DNA from: an uncultured Prevotellaceae bacterium
GTDB lineage: Bacteria > Bacteroidota > Bacteroidia > Bacteroidales > Bacteroidaceae
Direction of reading: 5' to 3'
DNA length: 42,244 nt
Assembly (NCBI GenBank): GCA_902764705.1
Contig: CACWWZ010000042.1
Location: 1 to 42,244 of the forward strand
The notes beneath the pieces are model-generated. The model saw only the letters and a list, made by a program, of their open reading frames with translations, searched no databases and was not told the DNA's origin. Shown here in pieces: positions 15,544 through 22,097 of the stretch (its first letter is position 1; each line of letters begins with the position of its first letter). A program made the translations under genes and the position numbers.

Positions 15544-16144
15544 ACTCAGCGGCAGCAGCCTCAGCAGCAGCCGAACGAGAAGCACGGGTAGCCTTCACAG
15601 AGCATACGATAACCTCCTTTGAGGTAGCGATCTCCAGACCCTCGAAGCTCAGCGAACCAACCTTGATGGCCTTACCCAGCTGCAAGTCGGTAACGTCGAT
15701 GTCCAGCTTCTCAGGAATGTTCTTGTAAGGAGCGGTGACATCAATCTTACGGATAGAGAGGTTCAGACGACCACCATCGCGCACACCCTGAGCGTGACCA
15801 GTCAGGTTCACGGGGATACCTACGGTGATTGCCTTAGTCTCGTTGATCTCGTAGAAGTCAGCGTGCAGCAGCACGTCGCTTGTCGGATGGAACTGAAGCT
15901 CCTTGATGATAGCCTTGTGCTCAGTACCGTCAATGTTCAGGTTCACAACATATACATGAGGTGTGTAGACAGCCTTGCGCAGCTCAGCCAGAGAGGCAGT
16001 GAATGCCATAGCCTCGGGCAGACCGTTCTCACCCTTCTTCTCACCATACAGATTACAGGGTACCATACCCTCCTTGCGAAGCAGCTTTGAGGCCTTTTTG
16101 CCTGTGTCGGTGCGCTTCTGACCGATGACGTTAATTTCCTTCAT
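15542..16144 (-). CDS. rplY: 50S ribosomal protein L25/general stress protein Ctc
   Basis: 200 residues, the long (Ctc) form with an N-terminal L25 domain and a C-terminal beta domain. Motifs: GQKRTDTGKKASKLLRKEG at the start, VPCNLYG, then IIKELQFHPTSDVLLHADFY (5S rRNA-binding strands) and VNLTGHAQGVRDGGRL in the TL5 domain. The Ala-rich tail SRSAAAEAAAAE is usual in Bacteroidota. It binds 5S rRNA in the large subunit. It heads a probable rplY-pth-hslR operon whose promoter appears to lie in a palindromic repeat at 16218-16249. Confidence 0.95.
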   Translation of the reverse strand: MKEINVIGQKRTDTGKKASKLLRKEGMVPCNLYGEKKGENGLPEAMAFTASLAELRKAVYTPHVYVVNLNIDGTEHKAIIKELQFHPTSDVLLHADFYEINETKAITVGIPVNLTGHAQGVRDGGRLNLSIRKIDVTAPYKNIPEKLDIDVTDLQLGKAIKVGSLSFEGLEIATSKEVIVCSVKATRASRSAAAEAAAAE

Positions 16145-16216
16145 AATTTAATAATGTGTTACTCTAAAATTAAGTTAATTTGCTTAATTCACCATCACAC
16201 GATGCGAAAAGCGGCT

Positions 16217-16417
16217 GCAAAGGTACGAATAAACGAGCAAATAACCAAAGGAAAATTCATTTTTCTTTGTTATTTCGAGTGAAAGTACCTTCGCGACATC
16301 GTCGCAAAGTACGAATAAGTGAGCACAAAACCAAAAAAAATCGAAAGTTTTTTTGTTTTGTCAAACGAAAGTGCCTTCTCGCGAAGCGAAAAGGTACGAA
16401 CTTTACGAGCAAAATAC
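16217..16417. repeat. Tandem array of a palindromic intergenic repeat upstream of rplY
   Basis: Copy 1 runs about 16217-16294: GCAAAGGTACGAATAAACGA, then a CCAAAG...CTTTG fold-back, then GAGTGAAAGTACCTTCGC. Copy 2 (about 16301-16382) repeats the same order with GCAAAGTACGAATAAGTGAG and AACGAAAGTGCCTTCTCGC. A third partial copy starts at 16386 (GCGAAAAGGTACGAACTTTA). Each full copy is an imperfect long hairpin. I see no gene in 16145-16656 beyond these repeats, a hairpin and the terminator of the next gene. Confidence 0.7.
16218..16249 (-). promoter_or_regulatory. Probable rplY promoter embedded in the palindromic repeat
   Basis: Minus strand: TTTG at 16249-16246, a 20-base spacer, TACCTTTG at 16225-16218. 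It matches the Bacteroidota consensus fully and points to rplY, about 70 bases downstream. It is formed entirely by the left arm of repeat copy 1. Confidence 0.65.
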
Positions 16418-16490
16418 TTCTATTCCCAACTAATCAGGTACGACTTGCCAAACAATAAATTGGTAGTTATCAGCTAACCCTATACAAACG

Positions 16491-16521
16491 CCGCCCTTGC
16501 AGTCTGCTCTTGCAAGGGCGG
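16491..16521. other. Perfect 11-bp hairpin, no T tract
   Basis: CCGCCCTTGCA (16491-16501) and TGCAAGGGCGG (16511-16521) form a perfect GC-rich stem with a nine-base loop. Neither strand has a following T run, so it is not a standard terminator. Confidence 0.45.
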
Positions 16522-16579
16522 TAGTAGTACGTTAGTCTAAATCAGTCGTGTGCAACCCGTTCTCGCAGTGTTACACTGC

Positions 16580-16620
16580 AAAAATACAAAAAATCTCGCA
16601 GACAGAGACCATCTGCGAGA
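16580..16620 (-). terminator. Rho-independent terminator after the M15 peptidase gene
   Basis: Minus strand: TCTCGCAGA (16620-16612) pairs with TCTGCGAGA (16602-16594), nine perfect pairs, followed by ATTTTTTGTATTTTT. It lies 37 bases past the stop at 16657. Confidence 0.75.
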
Positions 16621-16656
16621 AAGATTTAGCATTATTTAGGGCAAACGACTTTTTGT

Positions 16657-17169
16657 TTACTTTTTTAGGAACGCAACCTTTCGTCGATTGCCTTCCGGCC
16701 TTACCGCGAAGTGTACCCAGATGCTCTTGTCACTCTGCTCGATGAGGAGCTCGTCGAACGCCTCCCCGCTCTCGGCGCTGATGTCTAGGAGTATAAACGC
16801 ATAGCGTATCGCCTGCTCTATCCCTAAGCAGCGAATATCCGCTGCACACCCCGTCAGGTGATTACTCGTCGCCGCACCGCCCACGGCCTTATTCACCGCC
16901 GCACTCCTATATGCACTATTGATAATAATCGGCTCTTCTCTTCCCTCGCTGCCGTAGGCTTCCCCCTCGCCCTTTGGAGAGGGGGTTAGGGGGTGAGGCT
17001 TCTCGTTGCACCTTTGGCGCAACCGCTCCAGCCACCCGCACAGCCTACGGAGGTTCTCAATATGCACCCGACTGGGAATATTCCCGTCCTTCGTCTTCAC
17101 ACTCGTTTTCGTCATCTCAGCGAGCGTAAAGTGCTCGCTGAGTTTGACATTCTTGTTAATTTCCACCAT
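16657..17169 (-). CDS. M15-type D,D-/L,D-carboxypeptidase-like protein (phage-type peptidase M15_3)
   Basis: 170 residues from MVEINKNVKLSEHFTLAEM (ATG at 17169; an ATG at 17184 is the alternative). The zinc site is complete: INSAYRS, SNHLTGCAADI (His and Asp ligands) and WVHFAV (third ligand His). These enzymes trim peptidoglycan peptides, and the 'L-x-E-H-F' start is common in phage endolysins and in integrated elements of Bacteroidota. An in-frame insert (HPLTPSPKGEGEAYGSEGRE, about residues 63-82) is encoded by a GC-rich palindromic repeat and interrupts the domain just before INSAYRS. A terminator follows. The DUF3987 gene is immediately upstream, and the gap holds a GTGACYGC repeat. Confidence 0.85.
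   Translation of the reverse strand: MVEINKNVKLSEHFTLAEMTKTSVKTKDGNIPSRVHIENLRRLCGWLERLRQRCNEKPHPLTPSPKGEGEAYGSEGREEPIIINSAYRSAAVNKAVGGAATSNHLTGCAADIRCLGIEQAIRYAFILLDISAESGEAFDELLIEQSDKSIWVHFAVRPEGNRRKVAFLKK
16958..16998 (-). repeat. GC-rich palindromic repeat inside the M15 gene
   Basis: Minus strand CCTCACCCCCTAACCCCCTC, then TCCAAAGGGCGAGGGGGAAGC; the CCCCCTC/GAGGGGG arms pair. It resembles a dispersed palindrome seen in many bacterial genomes. A related copy lies on the opposite strand at 18998-19036. Confidence 0.65.
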
Positions 17170-17190
17170 AATCAAAAATTTCATTTTACC

Positions 17191-17221
17191 AAATGTGACC
17201 GTGTGACTGCGTGACCGCGTC
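17191..17221 (+). repeat. GTGACYGC octamer repeat, copy 1
   Basis: AAATGTGACCGTGTGACTGC followed by GTGACCGCGTC. Three GTGACYGY octamers preceded by AAAT. It differs at three of 31 positions from 42109-42139 and recurs inverted at 41942-41972. It ends within the stop codon of the DUF3987 gene. Confidence 0.75.
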
Positions 17222-19115
17222 AAAGCATCACGACACCAGTCTTGCCATATTTAGACTTAGTGGTTCCGTTGCTTACATATTCGTCAATCTTCTGAATCAA
17301 ATTGTCTTTTATCAGACGATTAATTCTCATCTTAACTGCACTTTCGCTATTCAACTGAAAGCAGCGCTTCACGTCTTCCGAAGTGAACTCCTCGGGCAGG
17401 CGGTTGAAAGCCTCGATGGTCTTCTGACGGCGCTGTACGTTGACTGAGGCATCGCGGTCCTTGTCGTCGAAATACTTTTCGGCCATGGCGCCGAAGTAGT
17501 GGCGCTGACAGGCAAACTGAATGTTCGTGATCAGTTCAGCGAGTTTCCAATCCACCTCGTCCGTCTCGAACGTGCCACACCAGTAGTTGCCGTCCTGGTG
17601 GATGTCTGCCCAGTGACGCATCACGATGAACGGTGCTGAGAAATTCAGGCCATGGTAGGCACAACGCTTCAGCAACATCTCGTCAGCATCCGACTCGTTC
17701 TCCTCGGCATCAGCCATGCGGCGTGCCGTCCAGTCGTAGAGCTCGTCGACGAGTTTCTGAACCGACAGCTCACCCTTCATCCTGTCCAGCTTAAAGGCCC
17801 ATTCCTTCAGACGAGCGTCACTCTCGTAATCGACATAGCTCTCGCGTTCCAGCATTTTGAATCTGGTGGAAGGCAACGGGATGCAGGTCAAACGGGTCGC
17901 GAGACCTGATCCGAAGTTCTGCTCGTTCACCTTCTTCCTCAGGGCTATCGGAGTGCCGGTGTACACGTAGTTCCAATACACGTTGAAGTCCTGCAGGATG
18001 GAGTCCATGTTCGAATATGCCTGGCCGTCCTCCTCATTGTGGAAAGCTTTGAGTTCAAGGCTCTGCTTGTCAATCCACGAACCACCCTTCTGAACCGTCA
18101 CCGTGTTGTCCAGCTCCGTATCGAAGGTCAGCATGTGCAGGTGCATCTCCTCACCGTCCACGATTTCCACGGCATTCACCATGTCCTGAATGAACTGAGC
18201 GTTCGAGGTTCGTGCCGGATGCAAACGGACCACCACCTTCGGCTTCTTGGGCTTCTCCTTGTTCGCTCCCTTGGTGCGCATCTGCTCGCGATAGGCATTG
18301 ATGGCATCCTTGCCCACCTTGTCGGCAGCAACGATAGGAGCCGCCAGCAACTTGAACAATCGTGTGGCAAACGACTTACCGCTGGCAGGGTCACCGATGA
18401 TTAGTACCGAACTGTTCAGTCGGCGGAATTCCTCCGGGCGGTGGTAGAAACGGTACGTACATCGGGTCATCAGCGTCATCTCGAAGGCTCCGGCAACAAA
18501 CAGCGCAGCAGGATACTGGTTCCTCTTCAACCCCTTGCAGATGTCCCTCAGAATCGGGAATTCCGGCATCAGCGCCTCAATCTGCTCGCCCCACATCTCC
18601 AGCTGACCGTTCAGGTCGCTACTCAGCAGACTCACCGCCGCCGTTGGCGCTTTCGTGATCTCTTGGTATGTCTTGCCAGTTGCTTCCTTGATTGCCTCCT
18701 GCATGGCCTTAGAAGGATAGGGAGAAGTACGCTCGCCCTCTTTCTTTGCCACGCAATCAGCAGCACTCTCCACTGTCTGTCCGACGTTCTCGTCTCGCTC
18801 GTCGATGATCTCCTGGACCCACGGCTGGCTCTCCACGATGTGCTGCACCAACTGCTTGTCACCGTCGAGCATGATGAGCAGGTCTGTGGCCAGCTTAAGG
18901 CTTTCCTTGTGTCGGTTCGAGTCGTCAGCGCAGGGCAGCTTTGCAGCGTAACGCTGGTCAATAATAGACTGTATATCATATCCGCACCACTTTAGAGCCT
19001 CACCCCCGTCCCCTCTCCAAGGGGCGAGGGGCGTAGATACTTCTGCTGATGATTCTTCGCCTTGGTGCTGACCATTCCCCTCGCCACGGCTGAGTTTTCT
19101 TTGCACGGTAGTCAT
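17220..19115 (-). CDS. DUF3987-family P-loop ATPase (primase/helicase-like)
   Basis: 631 residues from the ATG at 19115 (MTTVQRKLSRGEG); an ATG at 19142 is also possible. The core has a Walker A loop LIIGDPASGKSFATRLF, acidic strands LHMLTFDTELDNTV as a likely Walker B region, and FGSGLATRLTCIPLP near an arginine-finger position. A C-terminal helical segment (FTSEDVKRCFQLNSESAVKM) looks like a winged helix. DUF3987 proteins are replicative-helicase-like ATPases of mobile elements in Bacteroidota, usually with a VirE-N/primase-like domain in front. Here that domain is a separate, out-of-frame gene overlapping by about 116 bases, and a palindromic repeat sits exactly at the junction. Confidence 0.82.
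   Translation of the reverse strand: MTTVQRKLSRGEGNGQHQGEESSAEVSTPLAPWRGDGGEALKWCGYDIQSIIDQRYAAKLPCADDSNRHKESLKLATDLLIMLDGDKQLVQHIVESQPWVQEIIDERDENVGQTVESAADCVAKKEGERTSPYPSKAMQEAIKEATGKTYQEITKAPTAAVSLLSSDLNGQLEMWGEQIEALMPEFPILRDICKGLKRNQYPAALFVAGAFEMTLMTRCTYRFYHRPEEFRRLNSSVLIIGDPASGKSFATRLFKLLAAPIVAADKVGKDAINAYREQMRTKGANKEKPKKPKVVVRLHPARTSNAQFIQDMVNAVEIVDGEEMHLHMLTFDTELDNTVTVQKGGSWIDKQSLELKAFHNEEDGQAYSNMDSILQDFNVYWNYVYTGTPIALRKKVNEQNFGSGLATRLTCIPLPSTRFKMLERESYVDYESDARLKEWAFKLDRMKGELSVQKLVDELYDWTARRMADAEENESDADEMLLKRCAYHGLNFSAPFIVMRHWADIHQDGNYWCGTFETDEVDWKLAELITNIQFACQRHYFGAMAEKYFDDKDRDASVNVQRRQKTIEAFNRLPEEFTSEDVKRCFQLNSESAVKMRINRLIKDNLIQKIDEYVSNGTTKSKYGKTGVVML
18998..19036 (+). repeat. GC-rich palindromic repeat at the DUF3987/VirE-N junction
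   Basis: CCTCACCCCCGTCCCCTCTC, then CAAGGGGCGAGGGGCGTAG; arms CCCCTC and GAGGGG pair. It supplies the stop codon of the VirE-N gene (19000-19002) and encodes STPLAPWRGDGGEA in the DUF3987 frame. Confidence 0.65.
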
Positions 19116-19845
19116 TCGTGTACTTCTTGTCAAATTTTTCATCATAATAATCGAATAGTTTTTCTTCGTTAATGTAAAGTATATCCTCCTCTTGGGGAGT
19201 AAAAGAGTTTCTGGTGGCATCGATGCAGCTGGAGTCAGCCATATAACCCAATTTCTCAGCGAAAACGATGACATTGTCTGCAAGGTTACCGTCATTGATG
19301 TCCGCCGTAAAGACGATGCGGATGCCTTTCTTCGACGAGGTGATATGCGCCAGTGCCGTACGAGACATCAACTCCTCGTTGGCTTTCAGGGCCTCAAACA
19401 CCGCCAGCGGATTTTCCACATGGTCAATGTCGAGCATCACTAGTCCATTCAGGTGGCAGTCAGCCAAACGGCGATGACGGAACATCTTACCCTTTGAAGT
19501 CTCAGTTTCATCAAACTCACGGCAAGAAAAAATAAACGCAGTCAGGTTATCCTTCAACTCCTGAGCAAAGGCCAATAGTCGCTCCTCGTCGCTCTTCTCA
19601 AAGAACTTCTGGCGAGCCGACAGCTTTTTCATGCCTCGCTTCTTAGCCAGAAACTTCTGATAGTCCGTGTTCTTCAGCCAACGCTTGATGCCCTTTTCAT
19701 CGTGTCGCTCCACCGCGTCAAGAATGTCTCGACGTGAATCAATCTTCCACTGGTTCGACGTATTCCTCACGCTTCCCCAGAACTTCTCTCGGCTGCACAA
19801 GACAGCCTGAGAGAAGTGTGTATTTTCCTGATAACAAAATCCCAT
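19000..19845 (-). CDS. VirE N-terminal/BT4734-like domain protein
   Basis: 281 residues. The recognisable part is residues about 75-235: FIFSCREF, a nucleotidyl-transferase/primase-like HLNGLVMLDIDHVENP (LDID acidic motif), THAHITSSKKGIRIVFT-type strand (ALAHITSSKKGIRIVF) and FAEKLGYMADSSCIDATRNSF. This fits the VirE N-terminal domain that normally precedes DUF3987 in one polypeptide; the LDID and GIRIVF motifs recall archaeo-eukaryotic primase folds. The last residues (RIISRSIYAPRPLERGRG) come from the palindromic repeat and are unlikely to be native. The start at 19845 (ATG, MGFCYQENTHFSQ) is the only early Met before the conserved part apart from internal ones, so it is kept. Confidence 0.75.
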   Translation of the reverse strand: MGFCYQENTHFSQAVLCSREKFWGSVRNTSNQWKIDSRRDILDAVERHDEKGIKRWLKNTDYQKFLAKKRGMKKLSARQKFFEKSDEERLLAFAQELKDNLTAFIFSCREFDETETSKGKMFRHRRLADCHLNGLVMLDIDHVENPLAVFEALKANEELMSRTALAHITSSKKGIRIVFTADINDGNLADNVIVFAEKLGYMADSSCIDATRNSFTPQEEDILYINEEKLFDYYDEKFDKKYTNDYRAKKTQPWRGEWSAPRRRIISRSIYAPRPLERGRG

Positions 19846-19863
19846 ATTATTCCTGTCCTAAAT

Positions 19864-19890
19864 AATTTCTGTGATTTCTGCGATTTCTGC
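19864..19890 (+). repeat. Three nonamers (ATTTCTGYG) upstream of the VirE-N gene
   Basis: ATTTCTGTG, ATTTCTGCG, ATTTCTGCG in register, in the 50-base gap between the VirE-N start and the next gene's stop. Confidence 0.65.
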
Positions 19891-19895
19891 GGGAC

Positions 19896-20162
19896 TTAAA
19901 GACTCTGCAAATCAGTTATATAGAACGTATTCTCATGGCGTTCCTCGCCGTTCTTGTCCTGCCAGGTGCGGTGCTTCCAGAAACCCTTCACCACGTATGG
20001 CTGATCCTGATAATACGTTGTGTCACGGTTCTTCGAGGCCAACTCGCCCGTCATCTCACCATAGATGATGTCACCACCACGCTTCATCGTCACGCCACGG
20101 CTCTTGAAGTATTCAGAGCTGCCGTCCTGCTTCTGATACTGGCGCTCACAATAATGTCCAGT
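19896..20162 (-). pseudogene. C-terminal part of a probable frameshifted accessory gene
   Basis: The frame is open from 20162 to the stop at 19896. Its text is protein-like throughout (HYCERQYQKQDGSSEYFKS, then MKRGGDIIYGEMTG, TYYQDQPYVVKGFWKHR and ERHENTFYITDLQSL), but the first usable start codons (GTG 20093, ATG 20087) lie well inside it. The upstream gene 20090-20515 reads well until about 20155 and then turns into low-quality sequence (SASIRSRTAALNTSRAVA). A one-base shift near 20150-20160 would join them into one protein of about 230 residues. A separate 65-residue gene starting at 20093 by ATGA-like coupling is the alternative. Family not recognised. Confidence 0.45.
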
Positions 20163-20515
20163 TCACGTTCAATCATCGCGTTCTTCGCCAGTCGGTTGTG
20201 ATCGTCCATCAGACTCATCACGTGTGCCGTACCCACATCCTTGGGGAACGAGCCGAATACTTTGATGCGTTCTAGCGACTCCTTCACCCAGCCCCAGGGC
20301 AGCTTCTTCACCATCTGGTCCTTCTTATGATTTTCATTCTTCCTGTTGTAGGCTTTGAATGTTAATAGACCTGTGTTCTCGTCCATATACAGAACACCTT
20401 CCACTCGCTTGCCATTCAGCAGCTGCTTCAACAGCTCGATGGCGTTCAAAACAAAAATGTATTTTCGCATAACTTTGTCGTTTTGTGAGTGAAGGTCATG
20501 TCGGAATTTGGCCAT
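20090..20515 (-). CDS. Hypothetical accessory protein, probably frameshifted near its 3' end
   Basis: 141 residues from MAKFRHDLHSQND (ATG at 20515); MRKYIFVLNAIELLKQ (ATG at 20470) is also possible. A longer frame exists but only from a GTG. Recognisable features are helical KYIFVLNAIELLKQLLNGK and a strand pair VEGVLYMDENTGLLTFKAYNR; no family assigned. The final 22 residues look non-native, as explained under the 19896-20162 entry. It lies in the run of small genes upstream of VirE-N/DUF3987 and probably serves that element. Confidence 0.55.
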   Translation of the reverse strand: MAKFRHDLHSQNDKVMRKYIFVLNAIELLKQLLNGKRVEGVLYMDENTGLLTFKAYNRKNENHKKDQMVKKLPWGWVKESLERIKVFGSFPKDVGTAHVMSLMDDHNRLAKNAMIERELDIIVSASIRSRTAALNTSRAVA

Positions 20516-20564
20516 TTTCACTACGTAGACTTCCTCCACTCGCTTCGACTCGGTTATTACTGAA

Positions 20565-20585
20565 ATTTAATGTTTAATCTTTAAT
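20565..20585 (-). repeat. Three heptamers (NTTTAAT) between two small genes
   Basis: ATTTAAT, GTTTAAT, CTTTAAT in register. A related pair (ATTTAAT, CTTTAAT) lies at 21186-21199, near the end of the 38-residue gene. Confidence 0.55.
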
Positions 20586-20823
20586 GTAATATGATCTCCT
20601 TCGTGTCTCTTTCTCTGACCGCTCCACCGCTACGGCCGGCATTCTTCATTCCGTCGCTCATCACCCACTTCTTGCACTTGTCTCTGCCCGAAACCTCCTG
20701 ATTGTCGTGCTGGGTGCAGATTCGCGTCCCGTCAGCCAGGTAGTCCTTGAAAGCACAACTCAGACAACACTTCCTCACTTTGATACCGTAATTGTTTCGT
20801 ACGTTTCTGATAATTGTAGCCAT
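20581..20823 (-). CDS. Small cysteine-rich hypothetical protein
   Basis: 80 residues, starting MATIIRNVRNNYGIKV. Cysteines CCLSC, ICTQH and KCKKW with intervening His suggest a bound metal ion, giving the layout C-x2-C-x(n)-C-T-x-H-x(n)-C. It starts four bases after the coiled-coil gene stop at 20828 and is probably in the same transcript. A nucleic-acid-binding role in the accessory element is plausible but not shown. Family not recognised. Confidence 0.6.
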   Translation of the reverse strand: MATIIRNVRNNYGIKVRKCCLSCAFKDYLADGTRICTQHDNQEVSGRDKCKKWVMSDGMKNAGRSGGAVRERDTKEIILH

Positions 20824-20827
20824 CGTC

Positions 20828-21175
20828 CTAATCCTCCATGTTAAGTTCCTGTTTCAGTTCCTTGATCACTCGTTTCTGTTCTCTGATTTCCTTCTTCTGG
20901 TCAGTGATGATAGCCTTCAGCTCGTTCACCTCCGCCTGCAGCTTTTTCACGATACTGCCGTCCTTCGTGGCTTTCATCATGGCCTTGATCTCTTCCTTGG
21001 TCATCACCCCCAGCCGGTTCATGCCCACGTGGACAAACAACCCCTCCATCAGGTCCTGTAGCGTGTAGAATATATACCCCTCGCGTTCCAGATCCACGGA
21101 GTAACCGTTCACCATTGTTCTCACCAGCAGCGCCGTCCGCGTCTGCTCTTGTTTCTTTTCTTCAGTCTGTGTCAT
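20828..21175 (-). CDS. Hypothetical coiled-coil protein
   Basis: 115 residues. The N-terminal half has LVRTMVNGYSVDLEREGYIF and LQDLMEGLFVHVGMNRLGVM; the C-terminal half (about 68-112) is a heptad coiled coil (VKKLQAEVNELKAIITDQKK, then EIREQKRVIKELKQELN). Its ATG overlaps the stop of the 38-residue gene upstream (ATGA), indicating coupling. It may act as an oligomeric adaptor in the accessory element. Family not recognised. Confidence 0.6.
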   Translation of the reverse strand: MTQTEEKKQEQTRTALLVRTMVNGYSVDLEREGYIFYTLQDLMEGLFVHVGMNRLGVMTKEEIKAMMKATKDGSIVKKLQAEVNELKAIITDQKKEIREQKRVIKELKQELNMED

Positions 21176-21288
21176 ACCTTATTACATTTAATCTTTAATG
21201 TTTCAACTTCCTCTTGCTGCTCTTCGTCCGACTCAATCATCATGGCAAGATCCAGCAGCGTTCCAACGTAAATAATTCTTGTTTTCAT
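21172..21288 (-). CDS. Small acidic protein, 38 residues
   Basis: Minus-strand ATG at 21288: MKTRIIYVGTLLDLAMMIES, then DEEQQEEVETLKIKCNKV and TGA at 21172. The TGA overlaps the next gene's ATG. The ATGA coupling and the amphipathic, protein-like sequence support it; no family is recognised. Too short to be sure without homologues. Confidence 0.4.
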   Translation of the reverse strand: MKTRIIYVGTLLDLAMMIESDEEQQEEVETLKIKCNKV

Positions 21289-21397
21289 TGTTCATTGTTT
21301 TTATTTGTTATTACTTGCTTCAGGAACCCCTTCCGCGTTGATTTCTGATGCAAAATTAGACAATAAAACAATGCAAAATATGGCTTTTTTTCGTGGT

Positions 21398-21449
21398 TTC
21401 CGAAAACCCGTCCGACAATTCAGCGATTTTCCGAAATCCCGTCCGACAA
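21398..21449 (+). repeat. 31-bp tandem direct repeat at the 3' end of a hypothetical gene
   Basis: TTCCGAAAACCCGTCCGACA(A) at 21398-21418 recurs with one change at 21429-21449, and a partial CCCGTCCGAAAG follows at 21461. The stop of the gene 21420-21902 lies between the two copies. Confidence 0.7.
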
Positions 21450-21902
21450 GCGTCTTCTGGCCCGTCCGAAAGCACTCAAAAACTGCCTTGCAATGTTTTT
21501 GCGTCTCATCGTTTCCGTATCTTTCGGACTGTCCGCAAACGTCCATTCCGGATAATGACCACACGTTTTGGAAATGGTGTCGTAGAGCGTAGAACGGCCG
21601 GGAAGACCATCCAACTCCAAGTCTTTCAGATAAGTAATGAATTCTTTGGGCGAATAGAAGTATCTCAGTCCCTTCACCACCCCCTCGTTCGAGGCCAACA
21701 TAATATAGGTATAATCACCCGGAAAGCGGAACGCGCCGTTTTGCCGCATTTCGCGAATGGCACAGGCCACACACAGGTCTATACTCTCGCGCGTCTCTAT
21801 ACCCCTGCTCTCACTGACCACCTCCACTTGAGGGCACAAGCGGATGAATCCCATCAATTGTTCGTAAACTGAATCTTCAATTCTCAGAATAACTTCTTTC
21901 AT
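21420..21902 (-). CDS. Hypothetical accessory protein
   Basis: 160 residues. N-terminus MKEVILRIEDSVYEQLMGFI looks like the start of a ribbon-helix or antitoxin-like fold, then FPGDYTYIMLASNEGVVKGL and YFYSPKEFITYLKDLEL. The C-terminal half, STLYDTISKTCGHYPEWTF followed by DTETMRRKNIARQFLSAF, is the part most likely conserved among accessory elements of Bacteroidales, though I cannot name the family with confidence. The tail (GRARRRLSDGISENR) is made by a tandem repeat. It has its own promoter at 22000-22033. Confidence 0.65.
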   Translation of the reverse strand: MKEVILRIEDSVYEQLMGFIRLCPQVEVVSESRGIETRESIDLCVACAIREMRQNGAFRFPGDYTYIMLASNEGVVKGLRYFYSPKEFITYLKDLELDGLPGRSTLYDTISKTCGHYPEWTFADSPKDTETMRRKNIARQFLSAFGRARRRLSDGISENR

Positions 21903-21999
21903 CTCGTTCCAAGTTTTGTGAGATGAGCTTCGAACGCCGGCCAGCTTTAACTCATGAGATTCTCACTCAACTCGGATTAATAATCAAGTTTGTCGGGTA

Positions 22000-22033
22000 C
22001 AAAGATACGGGTTATCTGAGAGGTAACCGCAAA
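22000..22033 (-). promoter_or_regulatory. Promoter for the hypothetical gene at 21902
   Basis: Minus strand: TTTG at 22033-22030, a 22-base spacer, TATCTTTG at 22007-22000. A long leader (about 90 bases) follows. The -33 element falls inside the T tract of the preceding terminator. Confidence 0.55.
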
Positions 22034-22071
22034 AAAAAACTGGTCATTCCCGAACGACCGGAAATGACCAG
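22031..22071 (-). terminator. Rho-independent terminator after the S24 peptidase gene
   Basis: Minus strand: CTGGTCATT (22071-22063) pairs with AATGACCAG (22048-22040), nine perfect pairs, with further TCC/GGA pairing inside, followed by nine T residues (22039-22031). Confidence 0.85.
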
Positions 22072-22097
22072 AAATAGCATGGTATAATTACGTATTC

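Noticed and set aside
16180-16458. Open frame of 92 codons upstream of rplY
   Set aside because: It consists of the palindromic repeats read as basic, low-complexity peptide, and lies between minus-strand genes.
16491-16521. Perfect hairpin considered as a terminator
   Set aside because: No T tract on either strand, and no gene end nearby that needs it.
21301-21564. Open frame of 87 codons on the minus strand
   Set aside because: It overlaps most of the 3' half of the 160-residue gene in another phase and is partly tandem repeat. No domain or start signal supports it.
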